From assembly GCA_029261675.1 (NCBI GenBank), contig JAJDBA010000155.1, forward strand, positions 1-24,797: a DNA stretch of 24,797 nt. Direction: 5' to 3'. This document shows positions 13,921 through 22,115 of the stretch, piece after piece. The stretch comes from Nitrospinaceae bacterium. Lineage in GTDB: Bacteria > Nitrospinota > Nitrospinia > Nitrospinales > VA-1. How positions within the stretch are numbered: the stretch's first letter is position 1; every line of letters begins with the position of its first letter. Under the pieces are notes generated by a model. It worked only from the letters and a program-made list of their open reading frames with translations. It was not told the origin of the DNA and searched no databases. The translations under genes were made by a program, and so were the position numbers.

Positions 13921-15597
13921 ATGAGAGCCAAAACAACATTAATTAATCCCTCGCAAATTTTCAGCAAAGGTCAAATCGCTGCAGGCCTTACACCACCATT
14001 GGGTATTGCCTATTTGGCATCTTTCCTTCTAGCTCACCATTATCCCGTTCAAATTATTGATGCCTTGGGAGAAGCTCCCTATGAAATTAATCCCTTTAAA
14101 AAAGGATCATTTTTAAGAGGGCTAAATTTTGCTGAGGTCGTTAAAAGGATTGATCCGGACACCCAGTTGGTAGGAATTTCGAATTTATTCTCATTTGCCT
14201 ATCCTGCTGTTGAAGTATTGTGCAAGGAAATACGAAAGGCGCATCCTGAGAAAAAAATAATTCTAGGCGGGCCTCATCCTTCGGCCCTTTATGAAGAAAT
14301 TCTTAACTATTTACCGGAAGTGGACTTTGTTGCCATTGGAGAAGGTGAGGAAATCCTATTAGGGTTAGTGGAATACCTTTCGGGAAATCTTGAATTGAAC
14401 GAGCTTTCAGGATTGGCAACCCGTGATAAATCCGGAAATGTAATTGTTTTAAGATCCGGCAAAAGAATAAAAAACTTAAATCAGGACCATATACCCTTTC
14501 CAGCTCGAAATTTATTACCTATGGAAAACTATATTCAAGCCCAGGAAGGACACGGGCCTTCTTCAGGGAGATGGACATCCATTTTAAGTTCAAGAGGTTG
14601 TCCGTATGGGTGCACCTTTTGTGAATCAAGAAGAACAGTATGGATTTCGAGAAACCCAAAGGACGTTGTTGATGAGATGGAATATTGCCTTAGTAAGTGG
14701 GGTATAAATGAATTCCATTTTGAAGATGACAACATGACAATTAATAAGGAACGTTTGATTGGAATTTGTGATGAAATTATTAATCGCGATCTAAAAATCA
14801 AATGGCAAACCCCGAATGGAATTCGGGCAAGTGTAACAGATAGCAAAATGCTCACTAAAATGAAGGAGAGCGGTTGCCTGCATATTACCTTGGCACCGGA
14901 AACCGGGTCAGAACGGGTTTTGAAAGAAATTATTGAAAAAGGAAAAGATTTCAACTTGACTCAATTAAAAGAATGCGGTGCATTGGCTCATAAACTAGGA
15001 CTGAAGGTGGCAGCTTATTTTATTATTGGCCTTCCCGGAGAAACTCGGCAAGAGGTAGAAGAATCAATAAAGTATGCTAAAGAGCTTGCCAAGTGTGGGG
15101 TGGACGAGGTTGCTTTTGGCCTGTTTATTCCTTTGCCGGGCACCCCACTATGGGATATCACAAAAACGAAAAATCAGGAAATGGATTTTCTTGATCTCCT
15201 AGCGGTTGGAGATATGAATAGAGCCGTATCTTGGAATGATGAGTTAAATGCGGAAGAACTAAATTCACTACGTCTCAAAGCTTATATGGCTTTCCACTTA
15301 ACAAGAATGATCTACCACCCTTTTTTATTTTTAAAATCTTTTGTTAATGTTTTGCGGAGCATAGAAGAAACAAAGACCGAAAGAACCTTATCCCAATTAC
15401 TGAAACGTTTTAATATTAAAAAGAAAGCTTTAAGTGAAAATGAAAAACATGGAATTAAAAAAAAGGGTTTGGCTGCATACCCGTACGATTCCTCTTTAAC
15501 CGTTAAAACCCTTTTGCAAAGCAAACCCCATTATGCCTATGGGCATAGCCTTTTAATGACTTTACGCTCCTGGAAAAAAGAAATTTTCAAATATTGA
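13921..15597 (+). CDS. B12-binding radical SAM protein (class B methyltransferase-like), first copy
   Basis: 558 residues. Residues 1-160 resemble a cobalamin-binding Rossmann domain: TPPLGIAYLASFL (24-36), VQIIDALGE, LVGISNLFSF, KIILGGPHPSALYEEIL (112-128) and FVAIGEGEEILLGLVEYL. The base-off DxHxxG motif is absent, as is common in this class. The radical SAM core follows with SSRGCPYGCTFCES: C227-x3-C231-x2-C234. Then come FHFEDDNMT, APETGSERVL, YFIIGLPGETRQEVEESI and FIPLPGTPLWD, the full order of the superfamily. Class B enzymes methylate unreactive carbons or perform rearrangements on lipids, cofactors and natural products. No strong ribosome site precedes the ATG, but the N-terminus is typical. 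It is first of two tandem homologues and diverges from the nucleotidyltransferase-radical SAM operon. The substrate is unknown. Confidence 0.85.
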   Translation: MRAKTTLINPSQIFSKGQIAAGLTPPLGIAYLASFLLAHHYPVQIIDALGEAPYEINPFKKGSFLRGLNFAEVVKRIDPDTQLVGISNLFSFAYPAVEVLCKEIRKAHPEKKIILGGPHPSALYEEILNYLPEVDFVAIGEGEEILLGLVEYLSGNLELNELSGLATRDKSGNVIVLRSGKRIKNLNQDHIPFPARNLLPMENYIQAQEGHGPSSGRWTSILSSRGCPYGCTFCESRRTVWISRNPKDVVDEMEYCLSKWGINEFHFEDDNMTINKERLIGICDEIINRDLKIKWQTPNGIRASVTDSKMLTKMKESGCLHITLAPETGSERVLKEIIEKGKDFNLTQLKECGALAHKLGLKVAAYFIIGLPGETRQEVEESIKYAKELAKCGVDEVAFGLFIPLPGTPLWDITKTKNQEMDFLDLLAVGDMNRAVSWNDELNAEELNSLRLKAYMAFHLTRMIYHPFLFLKSFVNVLRSIEETKTERTLSQLLKRFNIKKKALSENEKHGIKKKGLAAYPYDSSLTVKTLLQSKPHYAYGHSLLMTLRSWKKEIFKY

Positions 15598-15621
15598 TGC
15601 CTCGCCGCAAGCAGCGGGGCA
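15598..15621 (+). repeat. Palindromic element A downstream of the first radical SAM gene
   Basis: TGCCTCGC (15598-15605) pairs with GCGGGGCA (15614-15621), with one G-U pair. It directly follows the TGA stop. A diverged second copy lies at 15684-15711; both contain GCAAGC/GCAAAC-like loops and end in ATAC. Confidence 0.5.
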
Positions 15622-15643
15622 TACAAGGGAAGAACTTACTTCA

Positions 15644-15678
15644 TTGGGAAACCGTGGCTTCCCAAACTCTTATTTTTA
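15644..15678 (+). terminator. Candidate rho-independent terminator between the two radical SAM genes
   Basis: A perfect 7-bp stem TTGGGAA (15644-15650)/TTCCCAA (15659-15665), extendable inward through ACC/GGC, is followed by ACTCTTATTTTTATC. The T-rich tail makes this the best terminator-like site in the window. If active, it would uncouple or attenuate the second gene. Confidence 0.5.
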
Positions 15679-15683
15679 TCCGG

Positions 15684-15711
15684 TGCCCCCGCAGCAAACT
15701 GCGTGGAATAC
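15684..15711 (+). repeat. Palindromic element B, diverged copy of element A
   Basis: CGCAG (15690-15694)/CTGCG (15699-15703) with a CAAA loop, extended by CC/GG after one mismatch. Its flanks TGCCCC and GGAATAC match element A. Confidence 0.45.
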
Positions 15712-15850
15712 AGTTGACTCAAAAATTTAGCAGAACTGGATGCCTGGTAAAATAAATGGTTAATTGTTGATAGAAGAATTTACACCTGGAAAACTGGAAG
15801 TAAAGAAACCCTTCCCCGCATTCCCAAGTCAATCTGCTTTAAGACAGGTT

Positions 15851-17395
15851 ATGAAGAAAAAAGATCTCAAAATTACGTTGATCCGTGGTCCGCTTGTTTT
15901 TAAGGATGGATCTATAAATAATGAAGCAACTCCCGCGATAGGAATGGCCTATGTAGATGGATTTCTTCGCCAGGGAGGCTATGAGACAACCTGGGTGGAT
16001 GCCATTGCAGAAGGTTTGAATCAAATCTGGGAATCTGAAAAATATCCTGGATTCAACTGCCAAGGTCTTACCTTCAAAGAAATCGTGGATCGCATCCCGA
16101 AATCTACGGAAGTAATTGGGTTTTCAGGGATGTTTTCGGGAGAGTGGCCTATTAATCGAGACTTGATTAACCTAACAAAAAAGCACTTCCCCAATATTCT
16201 TATTGTTGGTGGGGGGGAGCATTTCACCGCCCTTCCAGAATATAGTCTTCGAGATTGCCCCGGCTTGGATGTATGTGTTTTAGGAGAAGGAGAGCAAACA
16301 TTTTATAATTTACTAGAAGCATACACCCAAAAAAAAGATTTCAAGAAAGTCGAAGGAATAGCATTTATTGATTCTTCAAATACCTTCATTGCGAGTCAGG
16401 AAGTCCCACCTAGAATTAGAAATATTGATCAAATTGGATGGCCTCATTGGCCAGATAATTACTTAGAAAGGTTTTGGAATGCTGGAAAATCTTTTGGGGT
16501 CACGACGAATAGGGACATGCCTTTTTTAGTTTCCAGAGGTTGCCCCTACCAATGTACTTTTTGCTCAAGTCCGCAGATGTGGACCACCCGTTACATATTG
16601 AGAGATGTTGAAGATGCGATTGAAGAAATTAAATTTTATATAAGTAAGTACAATATAACTAGCATACAACTTTATGACTTAACGGCTATAACGAAAAAAA
16701 GCTGGATCATGGAATTTTGCCATCGATTGCTAGATGAAAAGATTAAGATAAAATGGTCACTGCCAAGCGGAACCCGCAGTGAGGTGCTGGATAAAGAGGT
16801 GCTTGGCCTGCTCAAACAAACGGGTTGCAATTACCTTGTGTACGCACCGGAAAGCGCATCGCCTGAGACACTGATTCAAATCAAGAAAAAGATCCACCTG
16901 GACCAAATGACGGAATCTATTTTAGAGGCCAAGCGTCAACAAATTGTGGTAAGAACAAATTTAATAATTGGTTTTCCGCATGAGACATGGGGCGATATCT
17001 ATAAGACTCTGGCCTATGGAATTAAAATGGCCTGGAAGGGGGTTGACGAAGTCCCCGTGTTTATTTTTTCTCCCTACCCTGGAACGGAGATTTTTCACAA
17101 GCTGACAAATGGAGGAGAATTAAAAACGAATGATGCCTATTTTTTTCAACTCACATCATTAAATAGCGACTATTTGTCCTGGAATGTTATTTGCAGTAAC
17201 CCACGACTTAATTGGAGAGCTTTAGGTTTAGTGCGGACAATTTTTATGTTAACAAACTATTTCATTAGCTATATTTTTCATCCTTTGCGAATCGTGAGAA
17301 CAATAAAAAATATGTTTCTGGAAAACCAATCTGCAACAGTATTGGAACACCGACTAAAAGATATGTTTAAAAGGAGAAAAATTGCCTCTTCATAA
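15851..17395 (+). CDS. B12-binding radical SAM protein, second copy
   Basis: 514 residues from ATG 15851. An in-frame TTG at 15764 would add 29 residues that do not look like the family and has no ribosome site, so I prefer the ATG. Numbered from that ATG, residues 1-170 form a cobalamin-binding-like domain: KITLIRGPLVF, ATPAIGMAYVDGFLRQGGYE, VIGFSGMFSGEW, ILIVGGGEHFTALPEYSL and VLGEGEQTFYNLL. The radical SAM cluster motif is SRGCPYQCTFCSS: C231-x3-C235-x2-C238. YAPESASPETL, NLIIGFPHETWGDI and FIFSPYPGTEIFHKL complete the core. Its motif order matches the preceding gene, so the pair are distant paralogues, perhaps acting in successive steps. The last 70 residues are hydrophobic/basic (IFMLTNYFISYIFHPLRIV), suggesting a membrane-bound or lipid-like substrate, as in the first copy (YHPFLFLKSF). 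A run of seven G lies at 16211-16217 within the VGGGEH codons. Confidence 0.83.
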   Translation: MKKKDLKITLIRGPLVFKDGSINNEATPAIGMAYVDGFLRQGGYETTWVDAIAEGLNQIWESEKYPGFNCQGLTFKEIVDRIPKSTEVIGFSGMFSGEWPINRDLINLTKKHFPNILIVGGGEHFTALPEYSLRDCPGLDVCVLGEGEQTFYNLLEAYTQKKDFKKVEGIAFIDSSNTFIASQEVPPRIRNIDQIGWPHWPDNYLERFWNAGKSFGVTTNRDMPFLVSRGCPYQCTFCSSPQMWTTRYILRDVEDAIEEIKFYISKYNITSIQLYDLTAITKKSWIMEFCHRLLDEKIKIKWSLPSGTRSEVLDKEVLGLLKQTGCNYLVYAPESASPETLIQIKKKIHLDQMTESILEAKRQQIVVRTNLIIGFPHETWGDIYKTLAYGIKMAWKGVDEVPVFIFSPYPGTEIFHKLTNGGELKTNDAYFFQLTSLNSDYLSWNVICSNPRLNWRALGLVRTIFMLTNYFISYIFHPLRIVRTIKNMFLENQSATVLEHRLKDMFKRRKIASS

Positions 17396-17506
17396 CTTGG
17401 ACAGCGACGCCGAGTGAGTCAAGCCCAAAGTTCAATGAAATTCTCCACGCCCTAGCATAGAAGCGATGAGGTCCGAAGTCATAGGTGGTGCCGTTTTATA
17501 CGAGAG

Positions 17507-17547
17507 GCTTTTAGGTTCCCCATTTTCCAAAGGGGAAATCTAAAAGC
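17507..17547. terminator. Bidirectional terminator-like hairpin between convergent genes
   Basis: GCTTTTAG (17507-17514) pairs with CTAAAAGC (17540-17547), and TTCCCC (17516-17521) with GGGGAA (17532-17537); the loop is ten bases. It lies between the plus-strand radical SAM gene ending at 17395 and the minus-strand gene ending at 17603, where a two-way terminator is expected. The T-run is inside the stem rather than after it. It could equally be a small palindromic repeat. Confidence 0.5.
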
Positions 17548-17602
17548 AGGCTAGGGAGAATGGCAAATTTAATCATAATTATGTTTCCCAACCTGTTGAA
17601 TT

Positions 17603-20278
17603 CTAATGGTCGCTGATTTCTGTGTTCCTAGCCTGAAAAATTGCGTATTGCGCTAGAGTGAGTCTTTCATCGAAAAGCTCTGGATGTTCTCTAAACCGCA
17701 GAATGGGGCCATAAGGAATAAACTTTTGAGAATCTTGGCCTGTCCCTTTAGCAGATGATTCTCTCAATGCGCCATTTTCATCGGCACTGGCGTAGCTAGG
17801 AGCTACCTCATGCAAGGATATGGTGTCAAATAGCATGGTGCCAGGGGTAGAAGTTTTTTTCCGTAGAACAAGGGAAAGATCCTTATACTTTGCCTTAAAC
17901 ACCAGAGAATGTCGAACCCAAGAATCAGTGGTTATTCCATCTATTGAAAATTCACCAAGACCAGATACATTTTTTCGGAAGATTTGAATGGCAAATGGCT
18001 CATCACCACTTGTTCCACTTTTCACATAACCCGTGATTTCATAAAATTTTCCCACATCGACCGTGAAGTTTTGATACAGGAATTGGGAGGCAGATCCTGT
18101 CCTTGTCAATTCCAATCCGTTTCCATGCTCCCCACCAGCAACGTTTGCACTTGCACTTCTACCAGGAACGGCGTCCCAATTTTTTGTACTCCTCGAAAAC
18201 TCACCATTTGAAATGATGTTCCCAACCAGAGGCACGACCACATAACGGCAATCATACTTGTTTAACAGTTCCTTCATCTCATTTGGAGTAACGCTAAAAT
18301 TCACAATTCTCTCGTTATCCACTTGACGTTCTTTGGTCATATGAGTCGACGACACAACATAATGAGGTGTTGTCATAACTAAATATCCCGCCTGCTCTTT
18401 TTTGATGGCAACGACCCCTGGCTCAAGTTCTGACAACCCTTGATATAGCGGGTTCGCTTCCAATTCCAATATACTCACTGAATCACGATATATCATCTTA
18501 GAAATCTGAGAGCTCACCGCAGGGCGACCAAGATAAAAGCCGATGCCCACAATTAGAATAGAAAACAACAGAATCGCTTTTGCTTTTTGCTGCCAGTTGA
18601 AACACCGCACCACCATGACAAGAAAACTGGCTATTACACCAAATTGACAGACGAGTATCAGCACTTCATTTTGAAGTGGCATATACCAAATAGGAATAGG
18701 TGTACCGAGCAGATTGACTAAGATCGGAACGACAACTGGATTGTAAACAACTAAATACGGCCCCACACAAAGGGCTGTCACCGCTACAGCAAGAGGCCAT
18801 TGAGAGTATTTTTTCGTCCATGAAAGAGAAAAAGCAGGCATCCACCTTTCTGATTTCGTTTCGAAAAGCAACTTTGGCTGTAATCCAATGAACAAAACCA
18901 TAAGAAAAAACCCAAGAAGTTCTTTCAGACCAGCAGTACTGATCAAGTATTTTGGATGCATGGCATAGAAATTTGTGCTAATTATCCACCCATTTTTTAG
19001 CAAATATCTCATATGAAGGTCATAATCATCGCGATACCCTATTCCCTTCCACAATTCCTTACCAACAGGGTTAAACAGGAGATAAGCAATGATACCCGCC
19101 AAAACGACAATTATTACAACAAGCCAAAAGCTTTTAACCCAATGATGACGCCAAAGAGGAAATACCAGCGCAATAATAAATACGAGACCAATGCTATAAG
19201 GCACCAGTAAAAGAAACTCAGGGTATAGCCCCATGAGAGCGACTCCCAAAAAGGCTACGACAACCCAATTCTCCGAAGTTTGGGAACACACATATCGAAA
19301 ACAATACGTGAGCCATATGGGATACAAAATTAATTTACATAGGGCACCTGGATAGGGCAAAACCTGAAGATAGAAATGCCCCATGGGTGGCCCCCACCCT
19401 AATGCCTTTTCAGAAATCCACGGTCCAATGACCAACAACGTACCAATGACCGCTATCCAATCATCTCTTATCAGCCCCTTCAGTAGGGAATAAAAACTCA
19501 GAAAAAAGAGAGGGGTTAATATTGCCGCAAGACAGGCATAGAGCCATGTCACATTGATATGGGCTGATCGAGCAGAGAGGCCAAAAACCAAATGCCAAGG
19601 GTTGGCACAATACTGTATAAAATAAGAATATTCAGGTCCCAAATACGCGTTACCACCCACAATTTTCTGGCTTTCAGCAATTTTATGATACCCTCCTAAA
19701 TGAAAAGTTGCATCAAAATCATACCGTTGAAATTGGGCCGTAACACCAACCACTCCCGAAACAATCAACAGAACTAGGATCAAACAGATAACATATGTAC
19801 GTTTCAGGTTATGACACGGATCGGGTTCCTCAACCTCTGAGGGTGAATTATTGAACCGAGACTGAATGAGGAAAACAGCCAACAGGCCAAGAATGTCGCT
19901 GAGCAACACTCCGGCAATAACTAAATCACTCGATAACTGCACCCGATACGCCACCGCAGCAATGACGACCCACACTCCCATTGAAAGGCTGAATACCAAT
20001 GGCCCACGTTCTAGCGGTCCCACTCTTCCAGCCAAATCTGGAAAGGCCAATTCCAACACCAAAAATCCTGGCAAGAAAAACATAGCCACGATTGTGGGCA
20101 ACAGTTGTGGAATTGGCCCACCAGATAAAAGTTGTGCCCAAATAATGGTGGAAGCAATAGGAAGAAGAGCAGCCAACAGCAGGTGCCATCTTTTGACGTG
20201 AAGGCTTAACAGCGGAATCACCCCTAATACGGTAACTCCTACAAAAAAAACATCTGTCAAATAATTGGTTAAATTCAT
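17603..20278 (-). CDS. Large polytopic membrane protein, GT-C-like, with a lectin-like C-terminal domain
   Basis: 891 residues. About the first 600 hold many membrane helices (VFFVGVTVLGVIPLLSL, LLPTIVAMFFLPGFLVLEL, YVICLILVLLIVSGVVGV, VGIGFYLG and others). The loop after an early group of helices contains YDFDATFHLGGYH, a DxD placed as in GT-C glycosyltransferases, which use lipid-phosphate sugars on the outer face. A soluble stretch follows, then a segment from about 695 to 830 (NIISNGEFSRSTKNWDAVPG, YQNFTVDVGKFYEITGYVKS, FDTISLHEV) that looks like a family 4/9-type carbohydrate-binding jelly roll. A GT-C enzyme with an outward-facing lectin-like domain would modify or recognise the exported glycan. 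The GtrB-like enzyme at 9492 could supply its donor. I do not recognise a named family; glycosyltransferase activity is an inference from topology and the DxD. Confidence 0.65.
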   Translation of the reverse strand: MNLTNYLTDVFFVGVTVLGVIPLLSLHVKRWHLLLAALLPIASTIIWAQLLSGGPIPQLLPTIVAMFFLPGFLVLELAFPDLAGRVGPLERGPLVFSLSMGVWVVIAAVAYRVQLSSDLVIAGVLLSDILGLLAVFLIQSRFNNSPSEVEEPDPCHNLKRTYVICLILVLLIVSGVVGVTAQFQRYDFDATFHLGGYHKIAESQKIVGGNAYLGPEYSYFIQYCANPWHLVFGLSARSAHINVTWLYACLAAILTPLFFLSFYSLLKGLIRDDWIAVIGTLLVIGPWISEKALGWGPPMGHFYLQVLPYPGALCKLILYPIWLTYCFRYVCSQTSENWVVVAFLGVALMGLYPEFLLLVPYSIGLVFIIALVFPLWRHHWVKSFWLVVIIVVLAGIIAYLLFNPVGKELWKGIGYRDDYDLHMRYLLKNGWIISTNFYAMHPKYLISTAGLKELLGFFLMVLFIGLQPKLLFETKSERWMPAFSLSWTKKYSQWPLAVAVTALCVGPYLVVYNPVVVPILVNLLGTPIPIWYMPLQNEVLILVCQFGVIASFLVMVVRCFNWQQKAKAILLFSILIVGIGFYLGRPAVSSQISKMIYRDSVSILELEANPLYQGLSELEPGVVAIKKEQAGYLVMTTPHYVVSSTHMTKERQVDNERIVNFSVTPNEMKELLNKYDCRYVVVPLVGNIISNGEFSRSTKNWDAVPGRSASANVAGGEHGNGLELTRTGSASQFLYQNFTVDVGKFYEITGYVKSGTSGDEPFAIQIFRKNVSGLGEFSIDGITTDSWVRHSLVFKAKYKDLSLVLRKKTSTPGTMLFDTISLHEVAPSYASADENGALRESSAKGTGQDSQKFIPYGPILRFREHPELFDERLTLAQYAIFQARNTEISDH

Positions 20279-20419
20279 CTTAGGGCAAGGGGTGGTAAGC
20301 TCAAAGATGGGTGGCTACATCAAAATTCTGAGGATAAATGAAACTCTAAGCATTTCCAGGAGAACTTCGCAAAAAAAATCAACCATTCTGACCAAAACAA
20401 AACATATGATACTTTCAGG

Positions 20420-20998
20420 TCATTCTATTGTGGCGGGGCCTTCTCGTTTTCTGCTATCAACTTCAATTGACATCTGGAACTTTTTAAATTCCGAGATAAA
20501 AGGTCGCAACTGCTCTAAAGCACGCTTCAAATCATCGATCAAGGCTGCTTTCTTCTCAGGGTTCAAATTTTCAATTTTCTCTACAAATGCCATTCCCTTA
20601 GAACGTAATTGGTTGGCAGCGCTAACATAATTAGACCCGTCAGGGTTAATGACATCAAAAAAAAGCTTATTAAAGGCAGTGGCTACCGACAAAGAAAGCA
20701 AAGCGAAAAGAAAGCCAAAAACCAAGATGGCCGCCAGAAGCTTCGCCAAGAACAATTTTAGTTCTCTCCAATCAAAGCCTTTGGGAGGCCGGTCCTGCAT
20801 CTTGCTGTCGTAATTCGCCTTCCTTGCCAATTCTAACTGGGCATTCGTAGCTTCCAATAGATCTTCATATGCAGCATCGAAATTTTCCCCTTCACCGATA
20901 ACAACGTGCGAGGAACAAATGGCGAAATATCCGTTTTCCGATTTACGAACAATCACGGATCGTGGCGAAACGCCCCCATTAATCACATTGCTTGCCAT
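20420..20998 (-). CDS. Small single-pass membrane protein with a HicB-like N-terminus, function unknown
   Basis: 192 residues. The ATG at 20996-20998 has GAGGGG 7 bases upstream, so it is a real, well-initiated gene. Residues 14-60 (SVIVRKSENGYFAICSSHVV, GEGENFDAAYEDLLEATNAQ) have the strand-helix pattern of the HicB-like fold used by many antitoxins and small regulators. A membrane helix follows (LFLAKLLAAILVFGFLFALLSLSVATAF, about 82-109), then a charged helical tail (EKIENLNPEKKAALIDDLKRALEQL) that would lie on the other side. No HicA toxin gene is seen beside it. It sits between the UpxY-like regulator and the GT-C-like gene on the same strand. It could be a regulator tied to the membrane or an accessory of the assembly machinery. 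I assign no function. Confidence 0.6.
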   Translation of the reverse strand: MASNVINGGVSPRSVIVRKSENGYFAICSSHVVIGEGENFDAAYEDLLEATNAQLELARKANYDSKMQDRPPKGFDWRELKLFLAKLLAAILVFGFLFALLSLSVATAFNKLFFDVINPDGSNYVSAANQLRSKGMAFVEKIENLNPEKKAALIDDLKRALEQLRPFISEFKKFQMSIEVDSRKREGPATIE

Positions 20999-21469
20999 CA
21001 GATTGCCCCTCAGTTGTAGTTTCGTGCCTGATTAGAATTTGAAATCCATTTTTTACGAAAAAAACGTTTCTGGCTATATTTGCCCTATCGCTATCTTGGT
21101 CGGGGAAATATTTCGCAGAACATTGAGCCAACCCAGTGGATTTAGCTACCAACAAATACTGATGCCTAACCCTCATCCAGAGAGGGGGTTGGAGACTTAC
21201 ACGGAAACCTTAGAATTTAGGGATTAAAATACTTGCAGGATGACAATTCTTCAAAATTTCACTCCTACACTATTGTTTCTTCCTTTGTTTGCACACATGA
21301 ATAAGGCGAGGGATCAGTTTGAAAGGCACAGTTTAAGTAAGCGACCTGCTCACTCCTACTGGAATATTTATTTGGATATAACTCTCGTTATCTCATAATG
21401 GAAAATAGCTTTTCTGAACCCTAGTTTTCAGTGTTCTCATTGAGCCATAACGTTGAAGAATTGCCCCAC
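20999..21469. other. 471-base intergenic region without a recognised gene
   Basis: Between the small membrane protein and the NusG-like gene. AT-rich; short open frames show no recognisable motif. A weak hairpin CCCTC-(7)-GAGGG lies at 21170-21186. It may hold the promoter of the two downstream genes, but I cannot point to one. Confidence 0.4.
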
Positions 21470-21985
21470 TTACTTTACCGGCACGACATCAGCTGCGTCA
21501 ATTTCCACCGTTACAGCCTGTTGAATCAGATTAACGCCAATCACCAAACAGGAATAATTTGACCGTCGAATCATATCCCCTCGCACTCCTGTTAGCGGTC
21601 CTCGAATGACCTCTACCTTCATACCTTCTTGTAGAAAGGGAAATGGAAAGTACAAAAGTCCACTTGACATTAATCTTTGAAGTCCTTCAACTTCCCCCTC
21701 AGGAATTGGTTCTGGGGCGCCCATAGTTCCCACTATTTGGACGACACCTCGAATTTTAAGAATTGGCAAACGATTTTGCGAAAAAAATTTGGCAAAACAG
21801 TATCCTGGAAACAAGGGAAACTCCACTTTTTTCTGACGATCCTTCCACTCACTTTTCCTAAGTACTGTAGGCAAAAACTGTTCTACCCCATCTTTATGTA
21901 ATTGATCTCGGACATGTTTTTCATGACGAGATCGAGTGCGAAGCGCAAACCAACAGGAGGACTTATCCAGTGTCACGATAGCCAA
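21470..21985 (-). CDS. NusG-like transcription antiterminator (UpxY/RfaH-type)
   Basis: 171 residues. The NGN domain starts with CWFALRTRSRHEKHVRDQL (11-29) and includes EQFLPT and VEFPLFPGYCFAKF (54-67), where NusG has its FPGYVFV core. The KOW domain is EGMKVEVIRGPLTGVRGDMI (120-139). Length and layout fit specialised NusG paralogues (UpxY, LoaP, RfaH) that bind RNA polymerase and let it read through long polysaccharide operons. Start choice is uncertain: TTG at 21983-21985, or GTG at 21974-21976, neither with a visible ribosome site. It follows the Wzz-like gene by 130 bases, so it may have its own promoter. An ops-like recruitment site was not found by eye. The target is presumably this locus. 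Confidence 0.88.
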   Translation of the reverse strand: MAIVTLDKSSCWFALRTRSRHEKHVRDQLHKDGVEQFLPTVLRKSEWKDRQKKVEFPLFPGYCFAKFFSQNRLPILKIRGVVQIVGTMGAPEPIPEGEVEGLQRLMSSGLLYFPFPFLQEGMKVEVIRGPLTGVRGDMIRRSNYSCLVIGVNLIQQAVTVEIDAADVVPVK

Positions 21986-22115
21986 AAATAAAATTTAAAT
22001 TAATAATTAAGCAGGGAACGCCAAGCCATTTGGAAAGACAGAAAGAACGATGAATTCTTAAAGATTACTTCCATAAAACACCTATTTAATGGCCGAAGAA
22101 GGAAAGGTCGGTCAC

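Noticed and set aside
19013..19210. Plus-strand frame antisense to the GT-C-like gene
   Set aside because: Shadow of a strong membrane-protein gene; the peptide has no recognisable features.
21170..21186. Hairpin CCCTC/GAGGG upstream of the small membrane protein as a riboswitch or attenuator
   Set aside because: The stem is only 5 bp and there is no associated conserved structure.
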